A DNA stretch of 46,165 nucleotides. Source: Acanthamoeba castellanii str. Neff (Eukaryota; Discosea; Longamoebia; Acanthamoebidae). This document shows, piece after piece, positions 1 to 12,300 of this stretch; the first letter of the stretch is position 1, and each line of letters begins with the position of its first letter. The stretch is from the NCBI RefSeq assembly GCF_000313135.1, contig NW_004457496.1, positions 1 to 46,165 on the forward strand. Reading direction: 5' to 3'. A program made the position numbers and the translations under genes. The notes under the pieces were generated by a model. It saw only the letters and a program-made list of their open reading frames with translations. It was not told where the DNA came from and made no database searches.

Positions 1-378
1 GCACCCTGCACGCACACGTAAGACACGCGTCGTTGGTCGTGTCGTGTCGTTGGTCGTGTGTCGTGTCGTGTGTCGCGTACCGGAATGCGACTTGCGGCAG
101 TTGCTGCATGCTCGCTTGACCTGCTTTCTCTTCGGTCGTTTCTGTTGCATTGCTCGGTCAGCTAACCGCACACACGGCACACAGCACGACACGTGCCACC
201 GCACACACGGCACACACGGCACGACACGCACGCAACGTGTGATGGTGGATAGAAGCGCACCTGCTTGGTGGGGAGCACGATGCCGGAGGGCGGGGCGCCG
301 AGGTCGCCGCCGGTGCCGCCGAGGGCCTGTGTGTGGAGGAGCGCGGTTGCGCCGGCTTCGTCTCCGGGGCCGCTCATT
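1..378 (-). CDS. Zn2Cys6-type transcription factor, 5' part only
   Basis: This is the start of a gene read leftwards and cut by the window edge. An ATG at 376-378 opens a frame beginning MSGPGDEAGATALLHTQALG, which runs to about 256. A second coding block at about 70-150 reads KRKQVKRACSNCRKSH and then meets a GTACG donor. A basic stretch followed by C-x2-C-R-K-S-H is the first half of the binuclear zinc cluster of fungal-type Zn(II)2Cys6 DNA-binding proteins. The remaining cysteines would lie beyond the left edge. The first splice is unresolved: the obvious CAG|GTGCG donor near 260 is one base out of phase with the second block, so either a downstream donor is used or exon 1 is mis-set. The role, sequence-specific nuclear transcription factor, is inferred from the half motif only. 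Confidence 0.5.
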
Positions 379-1256
379 GCCGTTGTTGGGTTGTTGGTTG
401 TGGCTCTGCCGAGAGAGATGCAAACATTTGAATCAATTAATGTCTGATTATATTGAAATAAATCGTTGTCTTTCTTGGTTGTCTCCTCTCTCTCCTCAAC
501 CAAGATGCACGCCCTCGTGTGCATTGATCCATTCCATTCCATTCCATCCAATCTCTCTACAAAAACAGAGAAGCAGCCGAGAGCAGAAGCACGAAGCAAG
601 AGAGGATCTAGATGGCAAGCAAGAGCGAGTAAAGAGAAGAGCACACATAAGCTTGGGTGGGGGAGGGTCAGCTGCAACGCGCTACCTTTTGCTTCTTCTC
701 GAGAAGTTGCCGGCGGATGGTGGTTGGCCACCTGACAAAAATAAAAGATGAAGGTAGCAGAAAAAACAAAAAGAGAGATGAAGGGATGAAGAGAAGCAAG
801 CTGGAGTTGCTGCAGAGAGTTTGTGAGAGCCTGGTGGGAGAGGAGAGGCTTGCCAAGGGCTGTCTGTCAAATCCAATGGGGGGGGGCAGTTGGAGAGGAA
901 ATGAAGGTTGGAGAAAAAAATGGAGAGGCAAGGCTGCGAAGGGGGGGGGGCGTGAAAAAGGACGAAAAATGGCGTAAATGTCGCTGCGAATGCCGTGCGG
1001 GCTGTTCTGCAGATCACACTGTTTTGTGCCAAACGGTCACTGCAAAGCTGGTGGTCCTGTCCTTGCTGTAACTCTGATCATTGATCTGAGGGTGTTGTTC
1101 AACCCACCCACCCAGGAGTGTTGTAGTTGTGCTCCACCACCACCACATCAGCATCAGCTGTTGTCATTCAGTTGTTTGTTTGTTTGAGGGGCAAAATAGG
1201 GCAGATAAATAACATAAAACAGGGAGGGGACTCAAGAACAAGGGCAGCGCCTTGCC
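379..1256. other. intergenic region between VPS16 3' end and transcription factor 5' end
   Basis: No protein-like frame was found on either strand. The stretch holds A/G-rich and poly-G tracts (about 880-890 and 940-950) and CAC repeats. It should contain the VPS16 3' UTR and terminator on its right and the promoter and 5' UTR of the leftward transcription factor on its left. Confidence 0.6.
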
Positions 1257-4200
1257 TCAGAGCCTTTCAACAGAGACGCCCAGCTTGGCCAACATCTCCA
1301 TCACCAGCGCCTGTGCACACGAGATGGGCAGAAAAAAAGATGATCAGATCTTTGGTGTGTCGCCTCTTTTGATGGAGATTCATGTGAGGTACCTGATCTT
1401 GTCGGGTGGTGGCCTTGGGGAGAATGCTCTGCAGCAGCTGCACGTCCTTCTGCTCGAATGCCACTTGGGCCGCCTCGCGAATTGCGTTCACCTGCACAGT
1501 TCACACGCGCGCACAGGTGCAACCAATGTGTGCCGCACGTCAGTCCACTTCCCTGGTACCACACACGCACACACGCACACATGCACACACGCACACACGC
1601 GGATGGGGGGGGGGCAGGGCGTTACCAGGAGGAACATCTGCACTCGCTCGGCTGAGTCGGAGAGCATGGCGATGTACTTGGCCGCCTCGTCCATCGCGCC
1701 CTGCTCGATACACACCTCCGCAAATGGCTTTGTCACAACACGACACGACACATGCGGCACACGACCAACGACACGACACGACACGACACACGCGGCACGA
1801 AACGACACACAGCACACGGTCAGCACCGGGACGTGGATGGAGGAGCGGACGGTGGTGGCGGCGGCGGCGGAGGAGGGGCGTACCCGGAAGCCGATGGGCG
1901 ACTTCTTGGACTTGGCGAACTGCTCGAGGGTGGCCCAGTCCCGCGCCGTCGACAGCGCTCGCACCGCCACCCACCAGAAGCGCTTGTCCGGCACCTGCGC
2001 AGCGCCGCCGCCACCAACACCGCCGGCGTCAGCCGCCACCTTAACTCTGTCACAGCGCGCAGCCACCTTAACAACCAACGTGCCTTGAAGTCGGACTTGA
2101 TCTTCTGGGCGCGCTTGAGGTTGCGGGAGGCGATGAGGCGGAAGAGGGTGTCGGTGAGGGACCCGCCCACGAAGTCGCGCTCGCCCGTCTCCGACTCCAG
2201 CTCCTTCTGCACCAGCAGCAGCCGGATCTCCGTCTCCGTCGCCTGTGACCACCGTGAGCCTGGGTGTCGTGTGCGTGTGCGGTCGTGTCGTGTCGCGTGT
2301 GTCGCGAGGAAATCCAAGTGGGCACCTTGGACGCGAACAGGTCACCGGTGTCCTTGTACAGGTTGAGGGCAATCTGCAGCCCACGCACTCGCTTCTCCAA
2401 CTCCTACTCGCCACGACACACACACACACGCACGCACACACGCACACGCACACGCACACACGCACACGCACTCGATCAAAACCATGTTGCGGTGTAGGGG
2501 GGGGGAGCGCGCGCGAGGCGTACGGCGTGCTGGTAGGCCTCGATCACGGCGACGTGGGCCGACTGGTTGGGCATGCCGGCCTGGTAGTAGATGTCCTTCA
2601 GCAGGTCCAGGTCCTGCTGCTTGCAGTAGGCGACGAGCAGGTCGACGGCGCCCTTGCGCGAGCGGATGATCTTGAAGAAGTCGGCTCCGCTGCGCGAGCG
2701 CCTGATGTGCAGCAGCACCAGGTACACTGCAGCGAAGCCACCACCACACAGCGCGTGCCATCAGACGACACACGACATGCACCACCGCACACGCAGACGG
2801 CACGCAAGACAGGGAGTGAAGAGTGAGAGTCGCGAACCCAGGTCGGTGTCGCCAGAGTCGAGGGCTTTGGAGAGGGCGTTTTCGTCCTCGCCCATGTGCA
2901 GCAGGAGCGGCACCTGCGCCGACGCGCGCGGCTCGTACTCGAGCAACTACGCACGCGCGCGGCATGAGTTCAGTTCTTGGCAAGAATCACGCACGGCACA
3001 CAACACGACACGCACGGCACACGACACGACACGCACGACACGTACGCGAGTGGCGAGGTCGGGACGGCGGGCCTTGTAGGCGGCGGAGGCGATGTCGGCG
3101 TAGGGCACGCCCGGCACCCCGGCGAGCTTGGACACCACCTGCTCCAGGATCTCCCGCTCTGGCGCTTCCGTGCGCACCTGGCCGACCGCCATCGACGATC
3201 GTCGATCAGCCGCCCACACCGCACACGCACACGCACCACCGCACGCGACACGACACGCGCACCACCGCACGCGAGGCGACACGCACCTTGCGGCTGGCCC
3301 AGTGGATGAGGATACTATCGCGCTTGAGCTTGAGGAAGCCCGCGATGGCGTCGGCCAGCGGATGCAGGTGCCGATTCACGAGCCGCTCGATCAGCGCCTC
3401 CGGACCCAGCATGTCGTACCTGCGCGACCGCACACGCCACACACCACACGCGCAGTGTCGTGTGAGGTGTGTGTCGTGTGTGTCGTGTGTGTCGTGTGTG
3501 TCGTGTGTGTCGTGTGTGTCGTGTGTGTGGCGCGAGGGCGTACTGGAGGAATGTGAGGGGCATGCCGATGTCGGACTGTCGGACGTTGTTGATGACGTGG
3601 AGGGCCTTGCACATCTCCACCAACCGCTCCGCGCGGAAGCCCTCCGCGAACCCCTTGCCGAACTCGGCGGCCTGCAACAGCCAACGTGTTTACAGCACAC
3701 GGTGAGCACAGAAGGGCCGCGCGGCGAGTGTGGCGTGTGCGGAGTGCGCGGCGCGGCGTACTTCGAGAAGCCGTCGCTGGAGCGCCGGAGAGAATTCGTG
3801 CCCGGCGGCTTCAATGCAGCCGTCGACGGCCTCCACCAGCTCCGCTTTGATCATCCTGCGGTGGGGTGAGTACCGCACTCACACGCACACACGACACGAC
3901 ACGACACGCACGTGGAACATGACTCACGCACACGCACACACGCGTACGTACTTGACGTTTTCGTAGGCGCGAGGCGAGCCGCGTTTGTAGTGCGCGAGGG
4001 CGTCGTAGAGCAGCGCGGACGGCGCTTCCGATCCGATCTTGAACACGTCTTCCACCGCCGCTGTTGGCACCACGCGTGTGTGTCGTGTGTGTCGTGTGTG
4101 TCAGGTATGTGTCGTGTGTGTGTGTGTGTGTGTGTGTGTGTCATGGTACGCGTGTGCGGTCTCGTACCGGGCACTTTCTGGAGAAACTCGCATTTAGTGG

Positions 4201-5041
4201 CGGAGAAGATACGGAGGCCGTCGGGGTCGGGCAGCAGCGAAAGGCCCGGCTCCGCATACGAGTACTTGATCCAATGGCCGTTGGGTCCCACCATCAGCAG
4301 ACCCACCGTCGGCCAATACATCACCTGGCACGCCCACCACGTCATGTCGTGTTGCGTGTGCGTCGTGTGTCGTGTGTCGTGTGTCGTGTCGTGCGAGACG
4401 GGTTGGAGGCGGTACCACTGAGTCGGCTCCGCACCACTCGACCTGGCTGGGCGGCACCTTGGAGCCGGTGCCGAACTCGGACAGGCTCTTCGAGAAGTCG
4501 GCCGACACGACCCACAGCGTACCTGCGCGCGCCGCACCGAGCGTCAGCTCAGCTCAGCTCAGTTCTGGGCACCCGCCATTGGCGCAACGCCACGAGAAGA
4601 AGGCGAAGAAGAAGAAGACAAAGAAGTGGCGCGGCGGGCGGCGGTACCGGCTTCGGTGAAGCAGGCGATCAGTTTGCCGTTGCGCGAGACGGTCATGCGC
4701 ACGAACGGTCCGTTTTGCAACAGCTGACGAAAGCCGGACATCGATCAGGAAACCATGTACGATGCGTGTGTCGTGTCGTGTCGTGTCGTGTCGTGTCGTG
4801 TCGTGTCGTGTCGTGTCGTGTCGTGTCGTGTCGTGTCGTGTCAACTCAGTATTGGGCAGTACCAGATCCTTGACGTGCTCGTGGGTGACCAGGAGTACGG
4901 TTCCGGTGGCGGTGGCCAGCAGCACCTCGACGCCCTTCGACAGCGACACGTCGGGTCCGATAACGCACCACGTCACCGGCGCACTCTCCAGGCCTGAGAT
5001 CGCAAGTGTCACCGTGTGTGTGTGGTGTGTGTGTGGCGTGC

Positions 5042-5073
<32 letters not shown>

Positions 5074-6322
5074 CGTGTGTGTGTTGGTTCAGAGCGCTGA
5101 GACGACGAGAGACAAGAGGCGAGGCGCACGGGCATCGGGGAGAGGTCGGATCTTGGGGTCGGCGAGGTTCATGACGGCGAACAGGCGCAACGCTTTCGAG
5201 AGAACCACGAAACCCGTGCCCCAGAACAACGCGTCCTAGTCCCCCCCCCCAATGTTGGTCCGCATCGCACACGCACACGCACCACCGCACACGACACGGC
5301 GTGCAACAATCGATCGATCGATCGATCGTTGGAGGATTGTGCGCACCTGGATCTCACCGCATTCCGGCCCCACGCTCCAGGCGGAGACGTTCTCGCCCTG
5401 TACATTGTAGATCATCACTGCACCCGACCTGTAGCGGAGTGCCCATGTTGTGGTGGCCGATCGCGGGACACAATACATCGCGGACTCACCGTGTGAGCAG
5501 GTGTGTGTGGTGTGTGTGGTGTGTGTGTGGTGTGTGTGGTGTGTGGTGTGCGTGTGTGTCACAACGAGGTGGAGAAGGTGCACACGCACTCGAAGATGCA
5601 GACGAGCTTCTCATCGGCTGTCCAGCCCAAACGCACCACGCGACCCTTTTGGCTGTCCCACTGGGCGCGCACAGGTCAAGCCGTGAGCGAGCGAGCGAGC
5701 GAGGCTTGAGTAGAGCAAAGTATAGGTGGAGGATGGGTCATGGCGGTGGCGGTACAGCGAAGGATTTGATGAGCACGCCGGAGGAGGTGTAGATGTGGGT
5801 CTGCGACTTGAGCGATTCGGTGTTGGCGAGCAGCACGATCTTCCTTTCGTCCCTCGCCACCGCTGCGCAGACGTAGCAAAAGAAATCATAAATAAATAAT
5901 AATTAATATTACAATAAAATAAATATGATTTGTTTTTGTGTGCGGTCAGAGGGTGAACGCACCGAGGGCTCCGCCGCAAGGCGCGCCGGTGACGACGTGC
6001 TTGGAGAGGTCCACTTCCCAATTCAAATCGTACAGCTCCCTCTTTCTGAGAGCCCAACATTTTTAAGTATAAATAATAAGATTACTTGCTAATTCAATTA
6101 AAAACGCATAAAAATGAATAAGAAATAATAGAAAAGATCATCCAGGCCGGTGCAGCATAGAGATGCTTAATGCGCTTGTAAGAGGGGGTACCGGTAGTTG
6201 CGATCGCCGAGGGGCTTCCAGAGGGTGGTAGGATGAGGCTCTGAGAGCAGGGCATCCTCTTCCGCCTTCTCCTGCTCCTTCGTCGCCGAGGCCAAGGCCA
6301 GCGACGTCTTAGTGTTGAACAT
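1257..6322 (-). CDS. VPS16: VPS16, HOPS/CORVET tethering complex subunit
   Basis: VPS16 is a core subunit of the CORVET and HOPS tethers, which drive endosome and vacuole fusion and bind the SM protein VPS33. The gene has about 23 short exons. The ATG is at 6320-6322 ([17 protein letters not shown]) and the TGA at 1257-1259. The N-terminal beta-propeller half starts with a block read across the first intron as [19 protein letters not shown], which is typical of VPS16. It continues with [17 protein letters not shown] (about 5840-5990), [16 protein letters not shown] (about 5600), [19 protein letters not shown] (about 5190) and [18 protein letters not shown] (about 4690). The alpha-solenoid half includes [19 protein letters not shown] (about 3340), [20 protein letters not shown] (about 2620), [20 protein letters not shown] (about 2140) and [19 protein letters not shown] (about 1700). 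It ends [16 protein letters not shown]. The estimated length, 850-900 residues, is near the family norm. Only individual exon edges are uncertain. Confidence 0.92.
3467..3530. repeat. TGTGTCGT octamer array in a VPS16 intron
   Basis: About eight tandem copies of an 8-bp unit (TGTGTCGT) lie in a VPS16 intron. Neighbouring VPS16 introns carry the 5-bp and 2-bp versions of the same G/T-rich motif, or its C/A-rich complement. Confidence 0.9.
4771..4842. repeat. TCGTG pentamer array in a VPS16 intron
   Basis: About 14 perfect tandem copies of TCGTG (72 bp) fill most of the intron between the VPS16 exons at about 4850-5000 and 4650-4745. In the VPS16 sense direction the array reads CACGA. Confidence 0.95.
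5309..5328. repeat. ATCG tetranucleotide run, self-complementary
   Basis: Five perfect copies of ATCG lie inside the VPS16 intron at about 5237-5345. The run is its own reverse complement, so the intron RNA could pair with itself or with another copy. Confidence 0.85.
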
Positions 6323-7057
6323 TGTTGTCGCCCGCAATCCAAGCGGCAACTCAAACCCAATCTTTTGATCGTCTCTCTTTTCTCACACCATTTCTTTGTC
6401 GACCGCCTCACCAAAACGTCCTTTCACCCAAGAAGCTGGGTGGCACAAGTGTGCAAGTAGTGCAAGCAAGCCTGACATCCACAGCTTGTGGCAGTCCAGT
6501 GTGTGGGACCTTCTTCACCTTGGTGGTGCTTGTACTCAAGAATACAGTCCTGCTCACCTACAACATGTACCAGCCTCATTACCTCAAAGGACCCACCTGC
6601 AGCCACCCTGTCACCACCATGAATGGCTTTCTACTTTAAGTGCATCTGCCAAGGGCTCAAGATGGAGTAGCCTTTCACAGGTGTCTCTTGCAGCCTGTCT
6701 CCCAAGCCTCTCGCACCATCAACTCTATCATCATTAGGATTAAAATTAATAAAATAATAATTTCCCAAAGAAAACGGGAAGCAGGATTCGTTTGTTGTCG
6801 ACAAAGTAAGAAGCGAGGGCAGCTTCGGTTCTTGGTCGGCGCACTGAGAGAGACGAAGAAGCGGCAAGAGGAGGCGACCCTTTTATATTCTCCATCCATT
6901 TTCATCTTCTCCCCTTCTTGAGCGACCGTTCAGGTAGGGCGCCCCGCTGCTCTCTTTTTAAATCTCTCTCCGCATTTTTCCGTTACGATTATCGAAGCGC
7001 TGAAATTCTTCATCATGCTGACGTGCAACCTTTGCAATTCGCCCAGATACATATAAA
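6323..7057. promoter_or_regulatory. shared divergent promoter region of VPS16 and V-ATPase C
   Basis: This 735-bp region separates the start codons of two genes read outward. No convincing frame lies inside it. An A/T-rich block at about 6735-6790 (AATTAATAAAATAATAA) stands out against the GC-rich background, and TTTTATATTCTCC occurs at about 6880. No defined core element can be assigned from the sequence alone. Confidence 0.55.
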
Positions 7058-9092
7058 ATGAAGCCCGTTAACTTCTCGAAGGACGAGACCAAGCAGTTCT
7101 GGCTCGTATCGGTGCCCAATTCGGAGGTGGGTCCGCATGGCTTCGAGCAATTGCGGTCGGCCGTGGGTGGGGCGGGTGTCGTGTCCAAATTCAAGATCCC
7201 CTCTCTCCGAGTCGGCTCCCTCGATTCGCTCCTGGCCCTCAGCGAGGACCTGGGCCGCAAGGACCAGTTCTTCGAAGGCGTAGTGAACAAAATCGCGCGT
7301 CAGCTGCGCGACCTCTACACCGACCCTGAGACTGGCAACAACGAGGGTCCTGGCGCGGGCGAGAGGATTCTTGCCGTTAACAACAGTACGTTGACCCCAC
7401 AAGAGCTCCCATTCTGTGCATTTTGCGTCAAGCTACACAAATTCAGAACAATTGGGCAAATTGCAATTCGCTTGATTTTGCGCATGCGGCTTTTTGCCAT
7501 CACATTTTCAAGATCACACAATAACCACGTTTGGGGGCCACTGTGTGCAGTTGGTCTGGATTCCTACCTTTCGACGTTTGAGTGGGATGAGGCTAAGTAC
7601 AAGCTCACCAGCCCGCTCAAGGACGTCATCGACGCCGTCTCCACCGTGCGTCTCTCCTCCCCCACCCCTTTCCCCTCCTCTTCTGCAACGCGTCGCGTTA
7701 CGGGCTGCGCGTGCTTGTGCATGCACGCCTGTGAGTTCGAGTGAACTGATGAAAGCGCGCGTCCGCACGCATTCAGACCATGACCAAGATCGACGAGGAG
7801 CTCAGGACCAAGTCCGCCTCCTTCCAGTCTGTCACCCAGGCCATCGCCGCCGAGAAGAAGAAGGCCACGTACGTGCGCTGCCAGCCGGCTGTTGTGCGAC
7901 GTGCCCACGCGAAGAGGGGGCTCAGAGCTGACCTGGTCATCCGTGTTATTATTATTATTGTTGCCCCGTGCAGTGGTAACTTGATGGTGCGCGATCTGTC
8001 CGATCTGATCAAGCCCGAAGATGCCATCGACACCGACTACCTCACCACGCTTTTCGTCGTCGTCAACAAGTAACGCCCCCTTTCCTCTTTCTCTTCTTCT
8101 TCTTCTTTCTATCTAGCTACGCGTACATTTGGTAACACTGCCTTTTTTGCCGTTGACCTTAGGGCCGGCGCCAAGGAGTGGCTCGATGAGTACGAGACCA
8201 TTGTCAGCGACGTCGTCCCGCGCTCTTCCGAGTACGCCCTCGGCCCTGTCGTGTGTGTGTGTGTGTGTGTGTGTTCACCTCCTAACCTTGTTTTCTTTGG
8301 GCGGCTAGTCTCCTCTACTCTGACAGCGAGTTCAACCTCTACAACGTCATCCTTTTCAAGAAGATGGCGGACGACTTCAAGACACAGGCTCGCAAGAAGA
8401 AGTACGTTATCTACTACACCGGCCGGGCCTGTGTGCACACGCCCCCCCCCACTTTTTGGTGCTCACCGTGGTTTCCCCTCTACCCTGTGCTTCTTCAGGT
8501 GGACCGTGCGTGAATACAAGTTCGACGCCAAGGCCGTGGAAGCCGGCAAGGAGGACCTCAAGAAGTTCGAAAGCAAGCGTGTCAAGCAGAAGGTAGCGGT
8601 TCTTTCTCGTCTTGTTGATCGCCAGTGTGAGGTGAGGTGAGATGAGGTGATCGGGAATCTTACCCATCGCGTGATCACGACCGTTTCATCACAACAGAAC
8701 AGCTTGATCAGGTGGTGCAGGCTCAACTTCGCCGAGGCCTTCACCAGCTGGGTGCACCTCAAGGCCATCCGCACCTTTATTGAAGCAGGTACACGCATCC
8801 CACACACGCATCGCACACACCACGACACGACACGACACTCACCATAAACCCGTCAACTATCGCAGTTTTGAGGTTTGGTTTGCCGGCCGAGTACACGTCG
8901 GCGGTGATCGAGCCGGGCAGGAGCTCGGAGAACAAGCTGAGGAAGACGCTCGACAGCCTCTACGCCAAGCTCGGGTCCTCGTACATCGACGGCGGCGACG
9001 AGGTGGACGCCGCCTCGCTCCTGGCCGGCGTGTCGGACAAGTTCTACCCCTACGTGTGGTCCAAGATGTCCATCGCCACCAGCGCGCAGTAA
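7058..9092 (+). CDS. V-type proton ATPase subunit C
   Basis: Subunit C is a peripheral stalk component of the V1 sector that joins stator to V0 and governs reversible V1/V0 assembly in acidifying compartments. Nine exons join in frame to a 394-residue product, close to the usual 380-390: 7058-7385, 7551-7645, 7777-7868, 7974-8069, 8163-8231, 8309-8401, 8499-8592, 8698-8788 and 8866-9092. Diagnostic blocks are FWLVSVPNSEVGPHGFEQL near the N-terminus, FKIPSLRVGSLDSLLALSED, TFEWDEAKYKLTSPLKDVID, GNLMVRDLSDLI, FVVVNK-AGAKEWLDEYE across a splice, and the C-terminal FGLPAEYTSAVIEPGRSSEN. No domain is missing. The gene is divergent from VPS16, another endolysosomal gene. The ATG at 7058 is the first in the frame and opens a conserved block. 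Confidence 0.96.
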
Positions 9093-9393
9093 GGCCGTGT
9101 GGACATGAACACGCCCCCCCCCTCCCTCTCCCTTCTCCCCGCTACTCACGTCGTAACGACGGTCGTGTGTGTTCTCTCTCGCTCTACGCGCGTAGAATCC
9201 CTTTGTGAAGATTAATCTAAACCTACATGCCAAAAAACAGCTCGTGTGAAGATGGAGAGAGAGGGGGAAGGGATACCAAGTACTACGAAAAAGTAAAGAA
9301 AGATGGGGATCAGATGATTCACACAAAAACGAAAAAACTAAATAGAAAATAAATAATATAAACAGAAAAAAGTAATCGAGTAGAGGAGGGAAG
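9093..9393. other. intergenic, V-ATPase C 3' end to TCF25 5' end
   Basis: This short tandem intergenic spacer has a C-run at about 9113-9122 and an A/T-rich stretch at about 9325-9375 just before the TCF25 start. No gene was seen. Confidence 0.6.
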
Positions 9394-12300
9394 ATGTCGA
9401 GTAGGCAGACGAAGAGGGCGCTGGCAAAGGACAGGGATCTGCTGCTGCAGGCTGCCGCCGCCACGGTGGAGGAAGAGGAAGATGAGGAAGAAGAGGAAGT
9501 GGAATCTCAACCTAAGCGCGGCGGTTTCGTCAATCCATTTGATCTCGTGCGTGGCCCGCTTTGCTTGTGCTGCTGAGCAGAAGGATTTAATTGATTTTAG
9601 GCAGCACCGGCAAAGCTAATGAATTCTGATAATTGATTATTGGGTGAACAGTTGAATGAAGGCGAGGGTGGAGACGGCGACGAGGAGGAGCAAGAGGAAG
9701 AAGATGGTGGAGACAAGGAGGAAGCGGCAGAGGAGCTTCCGCAGCAGCAGGCGCGCGGCAAGGGCAGGAAGAACAAGAAGGGCGCCGCGGCGACCGAGCA
9801 GAAGCGCGGTGGCGGCAAGGGCAAGGCCAAAGCGGGTCGAGCCCGGAACAAGGGCAAGAAGAAGGCCGAGGACATCGACACCCTTCTCCAACAGTGCGCA
9901 ACGCCATCCGCCCACCATCTCCCCACGATCCGCCATAACGTGTGTGTCGTGTGTTGTGTGCCGTGTGTGTTGTGTGTGTCGTGTCGTGTCGTGTCGTGTG
10001 TGTCGTGTGTGCGCGTAGGTTCGCGATTAAGGACGCGCAGGGCGGAGCTGCTGGTGCCGGCGGAGAGAAGAGCGGCGACGGTGGTGAAGGTGCGGAGGAG
10101 GACGCGCTCCTGTACCTCTCGGCCAAGTTCATGAACGCCGAGGCCGAGCTCTGCCGCCTCTTTGGCGCCAAGACCGTACCACTCCCATCCACCCCCACCC
10201 GCCACCATGCGATGCCCTGTGCGGCCGCCAGGGCTTAACGTGTCGACATGTTGTGTTTGTGCGAAACGCAGGTAGCCGCGCAGCGCAAGGAGAGCTCCAG
10301 CTCGAAGATCAAGACCAAGGCCATGCTCATGCAACCCAACGCCAATTGTACACGGCCCGCCGCTCGCGCTTCGTTGTTGTGTCCATCACCGACCGCTCGC
10401 TCAACCCACGAGTCACGCACACGCACGCACGCACGCACACACCGCACACACGCACACGCCTACGCGCACAGGGCCACGCTTCTCGGCCGATGGCGTGTCG
10501 ATGGAGCTCCTCGATTCGGTGAACGGCATCAACTACTTCGGGATCCAGTGGTCGGGCCAGTACAACAAGATCATGGAGCAGGTGACGCTCGCCGCCTCCC
10601 TCGACCTCCTTTGCCTCGCTCTAGCGCACACCCCAATCGACTCAATCGTGTGCGGTGGTGCGTGTGCGTGTGCGATTGCAGTACTTTGAGTGTGTGGAAA
10701 GCGGTGATCCGAACACGATCGCGCAGCTGCTCCAGTACCACCCCTACCACGTCGACGCCCTCGTGCAGCTCGCCGAGGTGTGCAAGCACACGGGCGAACT
10801 GGAGACGGCGACCGAGTTGGTCGAGCGCGCCGTGTTCTGCTTCGAGTCCGTGTGGCACCCCCTCTTCGTGCCCTCCCTCTTCCGCGGCAACGCCCGCTTC
10901 CTCTTTTCCCACGAGCCCAACCGGTACTCTCCTCCCCTTCCCCCCCGTCATCGTTTCTACACTTCTGATCTCACGTGTGTTGCGTGTCGTGTCGTGTTGC
11001 CAGGGCTTTCTTTTTGGCTCTTTTCAACTATGCGTTGATGCTGGGCACGCGAGGCTGCAGCAGGTACCGCACACACACACGCGCGCCTTCGCACGTGCTG
11101 GGCACGTACTGACGATTGTGATGGTGGCTTACCCCATCCAGAACGGCGCTCGAGTACTGCAAGCTTCTTCTCACACTCGACCCGTCGGATCCGTTTGCGG
11201 TGCACCTCGTGGTGGACTACTTCGCCCTGCGTGCCAAGGAGTTTCCCTACGTGCTCCGCTTCGCCAGGGAGTACAACGCCCAAGGTAAAACTACACACGA
11301 CACGACACGACCAACGACACGGCACGACCAACGGCATGACACGACACGACACGACACGACATCGAACGGATGAAGTTATGCGGGCTGACTTGGGTGCGAC
11401 GGGGGCGCAGATCGGGCGGCGCGCGGGTCGTCGCAGCCCAAGGCCAAGACGGACCTGGCCTACGGCTTCGGACCCATGTTCGATCTGCCCAACTTCGCCT
11501 TCTCGGTCCCGCTGGCCAAGTTCTTCCTCGAGGGCGAGGGCGACCACGCGGAGAGCGCCGAGTGGCTCGAGCGCGCGCTGCTGCTCTACCCCATGATGCT
11601 CAAGCCGCTCCTCGCCAAGTGCAACGTGCGTCTGAGCGAAAAGTACGCACATCCAAACCACACACACGACACACACACACACGACACACACGACACACAC
11701 ACACACACACACACACACGACACACACACACCGCACACATCTGTTTGCGGTGAGCTTACGATTTACGCGCGCCAGGGACCGGTTTGGGACGTGGGAGGAG
11801 CTGGTGGGCCACCGGTACTTCTCGGCGCCCTTTGCCTTCACGCAGCGCTACCTCATCCCGCTCTACCTCTCCCGGGCGCACATCATGTGGAAGACGCCCC
11901 AGGTCCGTGCAGCCCCGTGGACCCACCCGTGTCACCCGGCGAGGCACTAACCCACACGGCGCGTGACGTGTGTGTGTGGTGTGGTGTGTGTCGTGTGTGT
12001 GTGTGTGTGTGTCGTGCGTGCGTGCGTGTCATGTGTGTAGGTCCTGTTCTGGCTCAAGGGCGTGTGCAAGCGCGTTCTGACACGGGTCGATGCCAGTGAC
12101 GACATCGTGTACACGATGGCCGACATCCGCGCCCAGCCGCTCTACCCGTCGTCCCTGGCCGGCGTGCACCGGCATGTCCTCCTCTCTGGTACGGAGGCGC
12201 CGTGGCCATCGTGTTGTGCGTGTCGTGTTGTGTGCGGTGGTGCGTGTGTCGCTCAACCCAAGGACTGCCCTGCGCAGAGCTGCCGGAGTCGATTCGAGAT

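Noticed and set aside
44..751. A 235-codon + strand frame at the left edge
   Set aside because: It runs through intron-type repeats and antisense to the Zn2Cys6 exons, with no domain-like content.
9587..10334. Long - strand frames opposite the TCF25 acidic/basic region
   Set aside because: They are shadows of Glu/Lys-rich codons read as Ser/Leu/Phe. The + strand exons join in phase and match TCF25.
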